From positions 1-64,000 of the forward strand of contig SWLE01000472.1 of NCBI GenBank assembly GCA_004026145.2: a stretch of DNA of 64,000 bases. The letters are read 5' to 3'. The notes under the pieces are model-generated. The model was not told the DNA's origin. It worked only from the letters and a program-made list of their open reading frames with translations, and searched no databases. The stretch comes from Takifugu bimaculatus. Lineage: Eukaryota > Chordata > Actinopteri > Tetraodontiformes > Tetraodontidae. The translations under genes and the position numbers were made by a program. Position 1 is the first letter of the stretch. Each line of letters begins with the position of its first letter. Positions 1 to 13,193 of this stretch are shown here, in pieces.

Positions 1-3000
1 AAAAGCCATGATTAAATATTCTTCACACAGATGTTTTTCTTCACATGCTGTGAAAATATGGAATTTGTGTTGAAACAGAAATCACATCCACAGATGATAT
101 TCAAATTATGGCTTTTTTGAACCATATATGACCTCTTTGCAGTGGGTCAGCGTGACTGCATAGGTCAGTGGTATAAGCCGCTGCTGTTTTTGCCGAAGGT
201 TGTTGGTTCGAACCCAGGCGGGACTTTGGTTTGAAGAATCAATATTCTTCACACATATGTTTTTGGTTTTACCGTGGTGAATGTCATGCATTGCATCACC
301 AATTTTTAGGAACAAGTATCCTCTTTAGAAATTACTGTATGATGGGAAAGAGGCTCGTATGACAGCTATAATCAGCACCCTGTAACTATTCAGCAATGAT
401 TTACAAACTAAAAAGGGAAAAAGTTATATACTTGATGGCATAAAAAAATAAAACATATGCGTGAAGAATATTGATTCTTCAAACCAAAGTCCCGCCTGAT
501 TCGAACCAACAACCTTCGGCAAAAAGAGTTAGTGGCTTAAACCACTGACCTATGAGGTCACACTAAACCACTGCAAAGAGAGGTCATATATGGCTTAATA
601 AAGCCATGATTAATATTCTTCACACAGATGTTTTTCTTCACATGCTGTGAAAATATGGAATTTGTGTTGACACAGAAATCACATCCACAGATGATATTCA
701 AATATGCGTGAAGAATATTGATTCTTCAAACCAAAGTCCCGCCTGGATTCGAACCAACAACCTTCGGCAAAAAGAGTTAGTGTCTTTAACCACTGACCTA
801 TGAGGTCACACTAGACCACTGCAAAGAGAGGTCATATATGGCTTAATAAAAGCAATGATTAAATATTCTTCACACAGATGTTTTTCTTCACATGCTGTGA
901 AAATACGGAATTCATGTTGACACAGAAATCACATCCACATATGATATTCAAATTATGGCTTTTTTGAACCATATATGACCTCTTTGCTGTGGGTTAGTGT
1001 GACTGCGTAGGTCAGTGGTTTAAGCCGCTTACTTTTTTTGCCAAAGGTTGTTGGTTCGAACCCAGGCGGGACTTTGGTTTGAAGAATCAATATTCTTCAC
1101 ACACATGTTTTTGGTTTTACCGTGGTGAATGTCATGCATTGCATCACAATTTTAGGACCAAGTATTCTCTTTAGAAATTACTGTATGGTGGGAAAGAGGA
1201 TCGCATGACAGCTCATAAATCAGCACCCCTGAAACTATTCTAGCAATGAATCAAAAACTAAAAAGGGAAAAAGTTATATAATTGATGTATGAAAAAAGAA
1301 AAACATATGTATGAAGAATATTGATTCTTCAAACCAAAGTCCCGCCTGGATTCGAACCAACAACCTTCGGCAAAAAAAGTCAGTGGCTTAAAACACTAAC
1401 CTATGAGGTCACACTGACCCACTGCAAAGAGGTCATATATGGTTTAAAGCCATGATTAAATATTCTTCACACAGATTTTTCTTTTCACATGCTGTGAAAA
1501 TATGGAATTCCTGTTGACAGAAATCACATCCACAGATGATATTCAAATTATGGCTTTTTTGAACCATATATGACCTCTTTGCAGTGGGTCAGTGTGACTG
1601 CATAGCTCAGTGGATTAAGCCACTGTCCTCGTTTGCGGAAGGTTGTTGGTTCGAATCCAGGCGTGACTTTTCACACGTATGTTTTTGGTTTTACCGTGGT
1701 GAATGTCCTGCATTGCATCACAATTTTTAGGACCAAGTATCCTCTTTAGAAATTACTGTATGGTGGGAAAGAGGATCGTATGACAGCTTATAAATCAGCA
1801 CCCCTGTAACTATTCCAGCAATGAATCACAAACTAAAAAGGGAAAAAGTTATATAATTGATGTATAAAAAAACAAAAACATATGTATGAAGAATATTGAT
1901 TCTTCAAACCAAAGTCCCGCCTGGATTCGAACCAACAACCTTCGGCAAAAAGAGTCAGTGGCTTAAACCACTGACCTATGAGGCCACACTAAATCACTGC
2001 AAAGAGAGGTCATATATGGCTTAATAAAAGCCATGATTAAATATTCTTCACACAGATGTTTTTCTTCACATGCTGTGAAAATATGGAATTTGTGTTGAAA
2101 CAGAAATCACATCCACAGATGATATTCAAATTATGGCTTTTTTGAACCATATATGACCTCTTTGCAGTGAGTCAGCGTGACTGCATAGGTCAGTGGTATA
2201 AGCCGCTGCTGTTTTTGCCGAAGGTTGTTGGTTCGAACCCAGGCGGGACTTTGGTTTGAAGAATCAATATTCTTCACACATATGTTTTTGGTTTTACCGT
2301 GGTGAATGTCATGCATTGCATCACAATTTTTAGGAACAAGTATCCTCTTTAGAAATTACTGTATGGTGGGAAAGAGGATCGTATGACAGCTTATAAATCA
2401 GCACCCCTGTAACTATTTCAGCAATGATTTACAAACTAAAAAGGGAAAAAGTTATATAATTGATGTATAAAAAAATGAAAACATATGCGTGAAGAATATT
2501 GATTCTTCAAACCAAAGTCCCGCCTGGATTCGAACCAACAACCTTCGGCAAAAAGAGTTAGTGGCTTAAACCACTGACCTATGAGGTCACACTAAACCAC
2601 TGCAAAGAGAGGTCATATATGGCTTAATAAAAGCCATGATTAAATATTCTTCACACAGATGTTTTTCTTCACATGCTGTGAAAATATGGAATTTGTGTTG
2701 ACACAGAAATCACATCCACAGATGATATTCAAATATGCGTGAAGAATATTGATTCTTCAAACCAAAGTCCCGCCTGGATTCGAACCAACAACCTTCGGCA
2801 AAAAGAGTTAGTGTCTTTAACCACTGACCTATGAGGTCACACTAGACCACTGCAAAGAGAGGTCATATATGGCTTAATAAAAGCAATGATTAAATATTCT
2901 TCACACAGATGTTTTTCTTCACATGCTGTGAAAATATGGAATTCATGTTGACACAGAAATCACATCCACATATGATATTCAAATTATGGCTTTTTTGAAC

Positions 3001-3398
3001 CATATATGACCTCTTTGCTGTGGGTTAGTGTGACTGCGTAGGTCAGTGGTTTAAGCCGCTTACTTTTTTTGCCAAAGGTTGTTGGTTCGAACCCAGGCGG
3101 GACTTTGGTTTGAAGAATCAATATTCTTCACACACATGTTTTTGGTTTTACCGTGGTGAATGTCATGCATTGCATCACAATTTTTAGGACCAAGTATTCT
3201 CTTTAGAAATTACTGTATGGTGGGAAAGAGGATCGCATGACAGCTCATAAATCAGCACCCCTGAAACTATTCTAGCAATGAATCAAAAACTAAAAAGGGA
3301 AAAAGTTATATAATTGATGTATGAAAAAAGAAAAACATATGTATGAAGAATATTGATTCTTCAAACCAAAGTCCCGCCTGGATTCGAACCAACAACCT
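1..3398. repeat. Higher-order repeat of ~2025 bp (copies at 1-1375 and 2026-3398)
   Basis: The sequence starting at 1 is repeated almost exactly from 2026, including an unusual extra inverted arm (at about 460 and again at 703; then 2485 and 2733). The match ends near 1375/3398. This shows segment-level duplication of three monomers rather than independent monomer gain. The variant following the match at 1365-1540 (ending GGAATTCCTGTTGACAG) reappears only at 9950-10120, at the right edge of the array. Confidence 0.85.
1596..1673 (+). other. tRNA-like module with pol III A and B boxes (best example in satellite)
   Basis: ATAGCTCAGTGG at 1602-1613 fits an A box and GGTTCGAATCC at 1648-1658 is a perfect B box, about 46 nt apart as in tRNA genes. 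The flanks do not form a 7-bp acceptor stem and the anticodon region does not fold cleanly, so this is tRNA-derived rather than a tRNA gene. Other arms carry weaker versions on both strands, so the satellite holds up to ~30 potential internal pol III promoters in opposing orientations. Confidence 0.55.
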
Positions 3399-3589
3399 TC
3401 GGCAAAAAGAGTTAGTGGCTTAAACCACTGACCTATGAGGTCACACTAAACCACTGCAAAGAGAGGTCATATATGGCTTAATAAAAGCAATGATTAAATA
3501 TTCTTCACACAGATGTTTTTCTTCACATGCTGTGAAAATATGGAATTCGTGTTGACACAGAAATCACATCCACAGATGATATTCAAATT

Positions 3590-4097
3590 ATGGTTTTTTG
3601 AACCATATATGACCTCTTTGCAGTGGGTTAGTGTGACTGCGTAGGTCAGTGGTTTAAACCACTGACTTTTTTTTTTGCCAAAGGTTGTTGGTTCGAATCC
3701 AGGCGGGACTTTGGTTTGAAGAATCAATATTCTTCACACACATGTTTTTGGTTTTACCGTGGTGAATGTCATGCATTGCATCACAATTTTTAGGAACAAG
3801 TATCCTCTTTAGAAATTACTGTATGGTGGGAAAGAGGATCGTATGACAGCTTATAAATCAGCACCCCTGTAACTATTCCAGCAATGAATCACAAACTAAA
3901 AAGGGAAAAAGTTATATAATTGATGTATAAAAAAACAAAAACATATGTGTGAAGAATATTGATTCTTCAAACCAAAGTCCCGCCTGGATTCGAACCAACA
4001 ACCTTCGGCAAAAAGAGTCAGTGGCTTAAACCACTGACCTATGAGGTCACACTAAACCACTGCAAAGAGAGGTCATATATGGTTTAATAAAAGCCAT
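3590..4097. repeat. Representative satellite monomer: inverted arms of ~160 bp
   Basis: The + arm is about 3590-3750 and the inverted arm about 3937-4097. Both carry the same landmarks in mirror order: CATATATGACCTCTTTGCAG, a CAGTGG/CCACTG core, a GGTTCGAATCC box and GAATCAATATTCTTCACAC. The arms can fold on each other into one long hairpin, with the 3751-3936 spacer as loop. The other spacer contains its own short mirror (TTCACATGCTGTGAA). The organisation resembles a foldback transposon or tRNA-derived element that became a satellite; no transposase is present. Confidence 0.8.
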
Positions 4098-6149
4098 GAT
4101 TAAATATTCTTCACACAGATGTTTTTCTTCACATGCTGTGAAAATATGGAATTTGTGTTGACACAGAAATCACATCCACAGATGATATTCAAATTATGGC
4201 TTTTTTGAACCATATATGACCTCTTTGCTGTGGGTCAGTGTGACTGACCTCAGTGGTATAAGCCGCTGCTGTTTTTGCCGAAGGTTGTTGGTTCGAATCC
4301 AGGCGGGACTTTGGTTTGAAGAATCAATATTCTTCACACACATGTTTTTGGTTTTACCGTGGTGAATGTCCTGCATTGCATCACAATTTTTAGGACCAAG
4401 TATCCTCTTTAGAAATTACTGTATGGTGGGAAAGAGGATCGTATAACAGCTTATAAATCAGCACCCCTGTAACTATTCCAGCAATGAATCAAAAACTAAA
4501 AAGGGAAAAAGTTATATAATTGATGTATAAAAAAACAAAAACATATGTATGAAGAATATTGATTCTTCAAACCAAAGTCCCGCCTGGATTCGAACCAACA
4601 ACCTTCGGCAAAAAGAGTTAGTGGCTTAAACCACTGACCTATGAGGTCACACTAAACCACTGCAAAGAGAGGTCATATATGGCTTAATAAAAGCAATGAT
4701 TAAATATTCTTCACACAGATGTTTTTCTTCACATGCTGTGAAAATATGGAATTTGTGTTGACACAGAAATCACATCCACAGATGGTATTCAAATTATGGC
4801 TTTTTTGAACCATATATGACCTCTTTACAGGGATCAAGTGTGACTGCATAGTTCAGTGGTTTAAGCCGCTGACTATTTTGCTGAAGGTTGTTGGTTCGAA
4901 TCCAGGCGGGACTTTGGTTTGAAGACTCAATTTTCTTTACACACATGTTTTGGTTTTACCGTGGTGACTGTCATGCATTGCATCACAGTTTTTAAGACCA
5001 AGTATCCTATTTAGAAATTACTGTATGGTGGGAAAGAGGATCGTATGACAGCTTATAAATCAGCACCCCTGTAACTATTCCAGCAATGAATCACAAACTA
5101 AAAAGGGAAAAAGTTATATTATTGATGTATAAAAAAACAAAAACATGTGTGTGAAGAATATTGATTCTTCAAACCAAAGTCCCGCCTGGATTTGAACCAA
5201 CAACCTTCTGCAATGACCTATGAGGTCACACTGACCAACTGCAAAGAGGTCATATATGGTTTAAAAAAAGCCATTATTAAATTTTCTTCACACAGATTTT
5301 TTTTTCACATGCTGTGAAAATATGGAATTTGTGTTGACAGAAATCACATCCACAGATGATATTGAAATTATGGCTTTTTTGAACCATATATGACCTCTTT
5401 GCAGTGATTCAGTGTGACTGCATAGGGCAGTGGTTTAAGCCGCTCACTTAATTACGGAAGGTTGTTGGTTTGAATCCAGGTGGGACTTTGGTTTGAAGAA
5501 TCAATTTTCTTTACACACATGTTTTGGTTTTACCGTGGTGACTGTCATGCATTGCATCACAATTTTTAGGACCAAGTATCCTATTTAGAAATTACTGTAT
5601 GGTGGGAAAGAGGATCGTATGACAGCTTATAAATCAGCACCTCTGTAACTATTCCAGCAATGAATCACAAACTAAAAAGGGAAAAAGTTATATAATTGAT
5701 GTATAAAAAAACAAAAACATGTGTGTGAAGAATATTGATTCTTCAAACCAAAGTCTCGCCTGGATTCGAACCAACAACCTTCAGCAAACGAAGTGAGCAA
5801 CTTAAACCACTGACCTATGAGGTCGCACTGACCCACTGCAAAGAGGTCATATATGGTTTTAAAAAAGCCATGATTAAATATTCTTCACACAGATTTTTTT
5901 TTCACATACTGTGAAAATATGGAATTTGTGTTGACAGAAATCACATCCACAGATGATACTTAAATTATGGCTTATTTGAACCATATATGACCTCTTTGCT
6001 GCAATCTACTGTGACTAAATAGGTCAGTGGTTTAAGCTGCTCACTTTTTTGCGGAAGGTTGTTGGTTCGAATCCAGGCGGGACTTTGGTTTGAAGAATCA
6101 ATATTCTTCACACAAATGTTTTTGGTTTCACCGTGGTGACTGTCATGCA

Positions 6150-9100
6150 TTGCATCACAATTTTTAGGACCAAGTATCCTATTTAGAAATTACTGTATGG
6201 TGGGAAAGAGGATCGTATGACAGCTTATAAATCAGCACCCCTGTAACTATTCCAGCAATGAATCACAAACTAAAAAGGGAAAAAGTTATATAATTGATGT
6301 ATAAAAAAACAAAAACATGTGTGTGAAGAATATTGATTCTTCAAACCAAAGTCCCGCCTGGATTCGAAACAACAACCTTCAGCAAAAAAAGTGAGCAGCA
6401 TAAACCACTGACCTATGAGGTCACACTGACCCACTGCAAAGAGGTCATATATGGTTTAAAAAAAGCCATTATTAAATTTTCTTCACACAGATTTTTTTTT
6501 TCACATGCTGTGAAAATATGGAATTTGTGTTGACAGAAATCACATCCACAGATGATATTGAAATTATGGCTTTTTTGAACCATATATGACCTCTTTGCAG
6601 TGATCTAGAGTGACTGCATAGGGCAGCGGTTTAAGCCGCTGACTTAATTAAGGAAGGTTGTTGGTTTAAATCCCGGTGGGACTTTGGTTTGAAGACTCAA
6701 TTTTCTTTACACACATGTTTTGGTTTTACCGTGGTGACTGTCATGCATTGCATCACAGTTTTTAAGACCAAGTATCCTATTTAGAAATTACTGTATGGTG
6801 GGAAAGAGGATCGTATGACAGCTTATAAATCAGCACCCCTGTAACTATTCCAGCAATGAATCACAAACTAAAAAGGGAAAAAGTTATATAATTGATGTAT
6901 AAAAAAACAAAAACATGTGTGTGAAGAATATTGATTCTTCAAACCAAAGTCGAACCAACAACCTTCAGCAAAAGAAGTGAGTAGCTTAAACCACTGACCT
7001 ATGAGGTCACACTGAGCCACTGCAAAGAGGTCATATATGGTTTAAAGAAAGCCATTATTAAATATTCTTCACACAGATTTTTTTTTTCACATGCTGTGAA
7101 AATATGGAATTTGTGTTGACAGAAATCACATCCACAGATGATATTGAAATTATGGCTTTTTTGAACCATATATGACCTCTTTGCAATGGTTTGGTGTGAC
7201 TACATAGGTCAGTGGTTTAAGCTGCTCACCTTTTTGCGGAAGGTTGTTGGTTCGAATCCAGGCGGGACTTTGGTTTGAAGAATCAATATTCTTCACACAC
7301 ATGTTTTTGGTTTTACCGTGGTGACTGTCATGCATTGCATCACAATTTTTAAGACCAAGTATCCTATTTAGAAATTACTGTATGGTGGGAAAGAGGATTG
7401 TATGACAGCATATAAATCAGCACCCCTGTAACTATTCCAGCAATGAATCACAAACTAAAAAGGGAAAAAGTTATATAATTGATGTATAAAAAAACAAAAA
7501 CATGTGTGTGAAGAATATTGATTCTTCAAACCAAAGTCCCGCCTGGATTCGAAACAACAACCTTCAGCAAAAAAAGTGAGCAGCTTAAACCACTGACCTA
7601 TGAGGTCACACTGACCCACTGCAAAGAGGTCATATATGGTTTAAAAAAAGCCATTATTAAATTTTCTTCACACAGATTTTTTTTTTTCACATGCTGTGAA
7701 AATATGGAATTTGTGTTGACAGAAATCACATCCACAGATGATATTGAAATTATGGCTTTTTTGAACCATATATGACCTCTTTGCAGTGATCTAGAGTGAC
7801 TGCATAGGGCAGCGGTTTAAGCTGCTGACTTAATTAAGGAAGGTTGTTGGTTTAAATCCCGGTGGGACTTTGGTTTGAAGACTCAATTTTCTTTACACAC
7901 ATGTTTTGGTTTTACCGTGGTGAGTGTCATGCATTGCATCACAGTTTTTAAGACCAAGTATCCTATTTAGAAATTACTGTATGGTGGGAAAGAGGATCGT
8001 ATGACAGCTTATAAATCAGCACCCCTGTAACTATTCCAGCAATGAATCACAAACTAAAAAGGGAAAAAGTTATATAATTGATGTATAAAAAAACAAAAAC
8101 ATGTGTGTGAAGAATATTGATTCTTCAAACCAAAGTCGAACCAACAACCTTCAGCAAAAGAAGTGAGCAGCTTAAACCACTGACCTATGAGGTCACACTG
8201 AGCCACTGCAAAGAGGTCATATATGGTTTAAAGAAAGCCATTATTAAATATTCTTCACACAGATTTTTTTTTTCACATGCTGTGAAAATATGGAATTTGT
8301 GTTGACAGAAATCACATCCACAGATGATATTGAAATTATGGCTTTTTTGAACCATATATGACCTCTTTGCAATGGTTTGGTGTGACTACATAGGTCAGTG
8401 GTTTAAGCTGCTCACCTTTTTGCGGAAGGTTGTTGGTTCGAATCCAGGCGGGACTTTGGTTTGAAGAATCAATATTCTTCACACACATGTTTTTGGTTTT
8501 ACCGTGGTGACTGTCATGCATTGCATCACAATTTTTAAGACCAAGTATCCTATTTAGAAATTACTGTATGGTGGGAAAGAGGATCGTATGACAGCTTATA
8601 AATCAGCACCCCTGTAACTATTCCAGCAATGAATCACAAACTAAAAAGGGAAAAAGTTATATAATTGATGTATAAAAAAACAAAAACATATGTGTGAAGA
8701 ATATTGATTCTTCAAACCAAAGTCCCGCCTGGATTCGAAACAACAACCTTCAGCAAAAAAAGTGAGCAGCTTAAACCACTGACCTATGAGGTCACACTGA
8801 CCCACTGCAAAGAGGTCATATATGGTTTAAAAAAAGCCATTATTAAATTTTCTTCACACAGATTTTTTTTTTTCACATGCTGTGAAAATATGGAATTTGT
8901 GTTGACAGAAATCACATCCACAGATGATATTGAAATTATGGCTTTTTTGAACCATATATGACCTCTTTGCAGTGATCTAGAGTGACTGCATAGGGCAGCG
9001 GTTTAAGCTGCTGACTTAATTAAGGAAGGTTGTTGGTTTAAATCCCGGTGGGACTTTGGTTTGAAGACTCAATTTTCTTTACACACATGTTTTGGTTTTA

Positions 9101-9300
9101 CCGTGGTGACTGTCATGCATTGCATCACAGTTTTTAAGACCAAGTATCCTATTTAGAAATTACTGTATGGTGGGAAAGAGGATCGTATGACAGCTTATAA
9201 ATCAGCACCCCTGTAACTATTCCAGCAATGAATCACAAACTAAAAGGGAAAAAGTTATATAATTGATGTATAAAAAAACAAAAACATGTGTGTGAAGAAT
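6150..9300. repeat. Dimeric higher-order repeat, period ~1186 bp
   Basis: Alternate monomers match best here. The block at 6333-7150 recurs at 7518 and again at 8704, and the block at 7150 recurs at 8336, with spacings of 1185-1186 bp. The two monomer types differ at the + arm: one keeps GGTTCGAATCC, the other has the degenerate GGTTTAAATCCC. This is an A-B-A-B structure. Confidence 0.85.
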
Positions 9301-10245
9301 ATTGATTCTTCAAACCAAAGTCCCGCCTGGATTCGAACCAACAACCTTCAGCAAAAGAAGTGAGCAGCTTAAACCACTGACCTATGAGGTCACACTGACC
9401 CACTGCAAAGAGGTCATATATGGTTTAAAAAAAGCCATTATTAAATATTCTTCACACAGATTTTTTTTTCACATGCTGTGAAAATATGGAATTTGTGTTG
9501 ACAGAAATCACATCCACAGATGATATTGAAATTATGGCTTTTTTGAACCATATATGACCTCTTTGCAATTGTTTTAGTGTGCCTACATAGGTCAGTGGTT
9601 TAAGCCGCTGACTTTTTTTGCGGAAGGTTGTTGGTTCAAATCCAGGTGGGACTTTGGTTTGAAGAATCAATATTCTTCACACACATGTTTTTGGTTTTAC
9701 CGTGGTGACTGTCATGCATTGCATCACAATTTTTAAGACCAAGTATCCTATTTAGAAATTACTGTATGGTGGGAAAGAGGATTGTATGACAGCTTATAAA
9801 TCAGCACCCCTGTAACTATTGCAGCAATGAATCACAAACTAAAAAGGGAAAAAGTTATATAATTGATGTATAAAAAAACAAAAACATGTGTGTGAAGAAT
9901 ATTGATTCTTCAAACCAAAGTCCCGCCTGGATTCGAACCAACAACCTTCGGCAAAAAAAGTCAGTGGCTTAAAACACTAACCTATGAGGTCACACTGACC
10001 CACTGCAAAGAGGTCATATATGGTTTAAAGCCATGATTAAATATTCTTCACACAGATTTTTCTTTTCACATGCTGTGAAAATATGGAATTCCTGTTGACA
10101 GAAATCACATCCACAGATGAGATTCAAATTATGGCTTTTTTAAAACCACATATGACCTCTTTGCAGTGGGTCAGTGTGACTGGGTCGGTCTACCCGACGA
10201 GTGCAAAGCTTTATAAACCCAGTCAGTCGCGTCGCAGATTCAGAA

Positions 10246-10500
10246 ATTTGAAAGCCAATTGTCTGTGCGATTCAATCTTTCACAGCCAAACATATGTGCG
10301 ATTCAATCTTTCACCAGCCAGTCATATGCGCGATTCAATCTTTCACCAGCCAATCATCTGCGCTTTTCAATCTTTCAACAGCCAATCATCTGCGCTTTTC
10401 AATCTTTCAACAGCCAATCATCTGCGCGATTCAATCTTTCTACAGTGTTCCCCGGCTTAAATTAAACTGCGGTCTCAATATTTGGAAAAGCCAATCGATC
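10246..10500 (+). promoter_or_regulatory. CCAAT-box cluster; probable promoter of the DUF6729-type gene
   Basis: GCCAAT occurs near 10255, 10349, 10381, 10413 and 10491; three are AGCCAATCAT, a close match to the NF-Y site. A likely non-coding first exon follows, with a donor GACAAG|GTACGC at 10568/10569. A matching acceptor (CATGACAG) at 10870 opens the exon that carries the ATG at 10873. A promoter with an untranslated first exon and a ~300-bp intron is inferred from position and splice signals; transcription is not shown. Confidence 0.55.
10264..10443 (+). repeat. 32-bp tandem repeat, ~5.6 copies
   Basis: The core TTCAATCTTTCA begins near 10271, 10302, 10334, 10366, 10398 and 10430, spacings of 31 then 32 bp. 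Each unit from the third on carries one CCAATC, so the CCAAT boxes sit 32 bp apart, close to three helical turns. Confidence 0.9.
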
Positions 10501-10872
10501 CTAGAGTTGATTTATTATTTAAAAATCTGCCCGCTGTTTATTCCGGACATCTCCGTGGATTCTGACAAGGTACGCGCGCAAATTGAGGTCTGTTATTCGT
10601 TAAGATTTTTTTTAAATTTCATAAAATATCACCGTAAATGCTTAATGCAATATGTCCAAGTCATGTCAGGCATTTGTAACGCTAATGTAACTTGAACATC
10701 GGGAGTTTTGCAATAAAGTTTGTGCAGTTGCTGCCGTAGCTTTAGCTGGTTGTATTTCTTTCTGCCGATGAAATTGCTTGTTTTCTTTGGCAGTTGTACG
10801 CTGGAGTGTGTCGTTTCTGATTACTTGTTATGTTATAACAATATGTTATGTTATGTTATAACATGACAGAAA

Positions 10873-13108
10873 ATGTCTACCAAAAAAACTCACAAGGCCA
10901 TGGATGACCAAGAGTGGCTGTCGCACTTGAGGTCATTTGCCACCACAGGCCATCAACTTCAGGCAACAGGCCTGCTCCCAGACAAAAGAAATGGCATGAC
11001 CTTTACACTCAGGTAAAACGACCAACCAAAAACAACTTACATTAATCATTTCAGATAGCAGACTACATTTTTCCCTCAGGTATAGACAGAAAGGATATAA
11101 TCTATCTAGATTTATAACTATTAGCAGGATAAAAATCCCTCGGAAGAACTTAACACGGTGAACTGTTACATTCAGTAGGGTGTTTACACATTTATTAGTC
11201 AGCTATTATGTTATGTGAAACAAGAGTAAGATTTTTTTGTTGTTACAGATAGAGAAGTGCCTTCTGCAGCTGAGGGGTCAAAGGACCCTGGTGAGAGAGC
11301 CACAGGGGTGCAATTGGAGCTTTCACACTCACAAGGTGACTACAATTAAAAAGAAACACTGCAAATATAGAAAAATTCATTTCCAATGAGAGGTTGACTG
11401 CTGACACTGACAGCACATTCACAACTCCATACATTTATCCTATTTTTCTCCTTCATTCACTAATGGGACTCCACATCATTATAGGATAGAATAGAATAGT
11501 TATGTAGTGTGTGAGTGTGTTTTTGGCGGGGGTGGGGGTAGCAGTAGTGGGGGTGGGGGTTAATAACACAGACATAACAATGTTAGATTTTGGGATGTTT
11601 AAGGTACCTAGTGTGTTTTTTCTTTAATTAATTATTGCAGGCAACATTAGAGAATGCTGGAAAGAAAAATATTAAAATCCTTAAACAGCACTACTCACAG
11701 AGCACTTATTTCATTACTTTGGGCAAAACTGCAGCAATAACAACATACGACATTGACACTTTCAACTTTATTTTGGTTATGTGTGTGATTTTCTGGGAGG
11801 ACTGTAGTGTTTGATTTCATATTAAAAACATTGGCTTAACTTCAACCTGGATCGGTTGGGCTCTAGATAAATGGTCTGTTCCTCACCTGAAGAATGGCAT
11901 TACATGTATCAGGAGGTAATATTATTCTGGGTTTTGTAATCTTCAACTAACCAAAACACCCTAACGTAGTTTATTGCTTTAAAATACAGATCCCACAGGC
12001 ACTAATGGCACTAATCAAGCACAGTGGTGAAGTTTCAATAAAATAACTGTTTGATGATAGTTACAACCATTAAAGACAATTGTTGATATGTATTAGTGTT
12101 AATAGTAGTCGCAGTATTAATTTCACACTCTTTTGATAATTTAATTTACATGTGCTAGTACTGGGCAAATGATGATTTCTTGATGGTTTCTGTGACTCTT
12201 CAGCTTCCTGCTGCTGCTGCTGCCTCAACATGCATTGTTGGCCAGAGCACATCTGCATCCACTGGTGATTTGCCAGTGTCAAGTCCTGCACACTCGTTCT
12301 CTGTGGTAAATGAAGCCTCCAAATCATTTTCTTGCAATTATTTAATTCAGTCTAACATATGTATGCCTGACTGACATTGTATGTGCTGTATTTTTCAGAT
12401 ACCCTCTGTTGTTCCAGAAACAACCCATGCAGGTGACACATCAGTCACTCTTCCTCCTCCGCAGAGAAGTCCAATCAGCTCTACTGATGTCTCCACTGCT
12501 TCAATAAGGTCGAGGATAAATATTTCAATGGTAAATGTAACATACTGATATTAATTTCTAGTCAAAGTTACTTACTCCGAATGTTCTTCAAGCATAAAAA
12601 CATCTTATGACATAGTGATGCAACGTTTTGCCTCTAATTTCCAAGGCTTTTGATTTTGATATATGTTTTATGAGTCTAATATATGTTATTTTAGGTTTGA
12701 AAGATCAAGGTTTGGTGGAAAACATGTGAGAGCTGCAAAGCCAAACCTGAATGTTTCCAGAAAACCTTCCCAGGTGAATATAAGAACATATTATGAAGTT
12801 TGGCATGTACATACAAATGTATGACAGTGGCAAATAAAACATGTACAATAACATGTCACATCTATATAACCTCATAGCTACCAGTGACTGCATCGGGACA
12901 TGAGGGTTCTGGGGCAGCTTCAGCCATCTACCCATCTCCTGATCCTGTCCCATTGCCAAAGCAGCCTCATCAACCTTCTCCGTCTCGTCCAACTGTTTTC
13001 GCATCCCCAGACACCTTCCTTGCGCCCCCATTACCACTATCTGTGCAGCAACCAGCACCTGCTCAGCCTGTGACGGATCATACTGTTGTGAGCAACCTGG
13101 CAAAAAAA
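10873..13108 (+). CDS. DUF6729-type gene, N-terminal exons (linker region)
   Basis: Probable coding exons are 10873-11012 (MSTKKTHKAMDDQEW start, right after an acceptor), 11249-11335, 12204-12305, 12399-12508, 12695-12773 and 12878-13108. Phases agree from 12204 onward; the 12508/12695 junction makes an in-frame arginine codon. Between 11012 and 11249 the phase fails by one base, giving an early stop, so that link is unsure. The encoded region is rich in Pro, Ser, Ala and Thr and looks disordered; it has no recognised domain. The introns hold no other gene that I can see. Confidence 0.55.
11528..11559 (+). other. Potential G-quadruplex in an intron
   Basis: Four runs of five G (GGGGGTGGGGG, a ten-base spacer, GGGGGTGGGGG) lie on the coding strand of an intron of the DUF6729-type gene. 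The motif fits the usual G4 pattern except for the long middle loop. Confidence 0.6.
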
Positions 13109-13193
13109 GTGATGATACTTTTGTTTTGCCTTAAACCATTGCATGAGATGAGTCTTAAAAGGCAGGTCTCCTTGTTTTTCTGTACTTTAACAG

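Larger units (their letters stand above)
1..10180. repeat. Tandem satellite array of ~590-600 bp foldback monomers with tRNA-like arms
   Basis: A landmark inside the monomer (TATGGTGGGAAAGAGG) recurs at about 340, 1186, 1757, 2361, 3215, 3821, 4421, 5023, 5601, 6197, 6793, 7380, 7979, 8567, 9165 and 9763, giving 16 copies, mostly 580-600 bp apart. The array runs off the left edge of the window and ends near 10180, where the sequence changes abruptly. Each monomer has a + arm, a spacer of about 190 bp, the same arm inverted, and a second spacer of about 100 bp. Short open frames of 60-85 codons recur on both strands, but they only reflect the repeat and change frame between copies, so they are not genes. 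Family name not recognised. Confidence 0.95.

Noticed and set aside
3660..3720. Calling the satellite arms tRNA genes
   Set aside because: B boxes are good, but acceptor stems do not pair and anticodon arms are degenerate.
106..9670. Recurrent 60-85-codon frames in the satellite on both strands
   Set aside because: They follow the inverted arms, share no start context and change or break between monomers; low-complexity read-through of a repeat.
10264..10443. CRISPR-like regular repeat of 32 bp
   Set aside because: The copies are contiguous with no spacers, and the window is eukaryotic.
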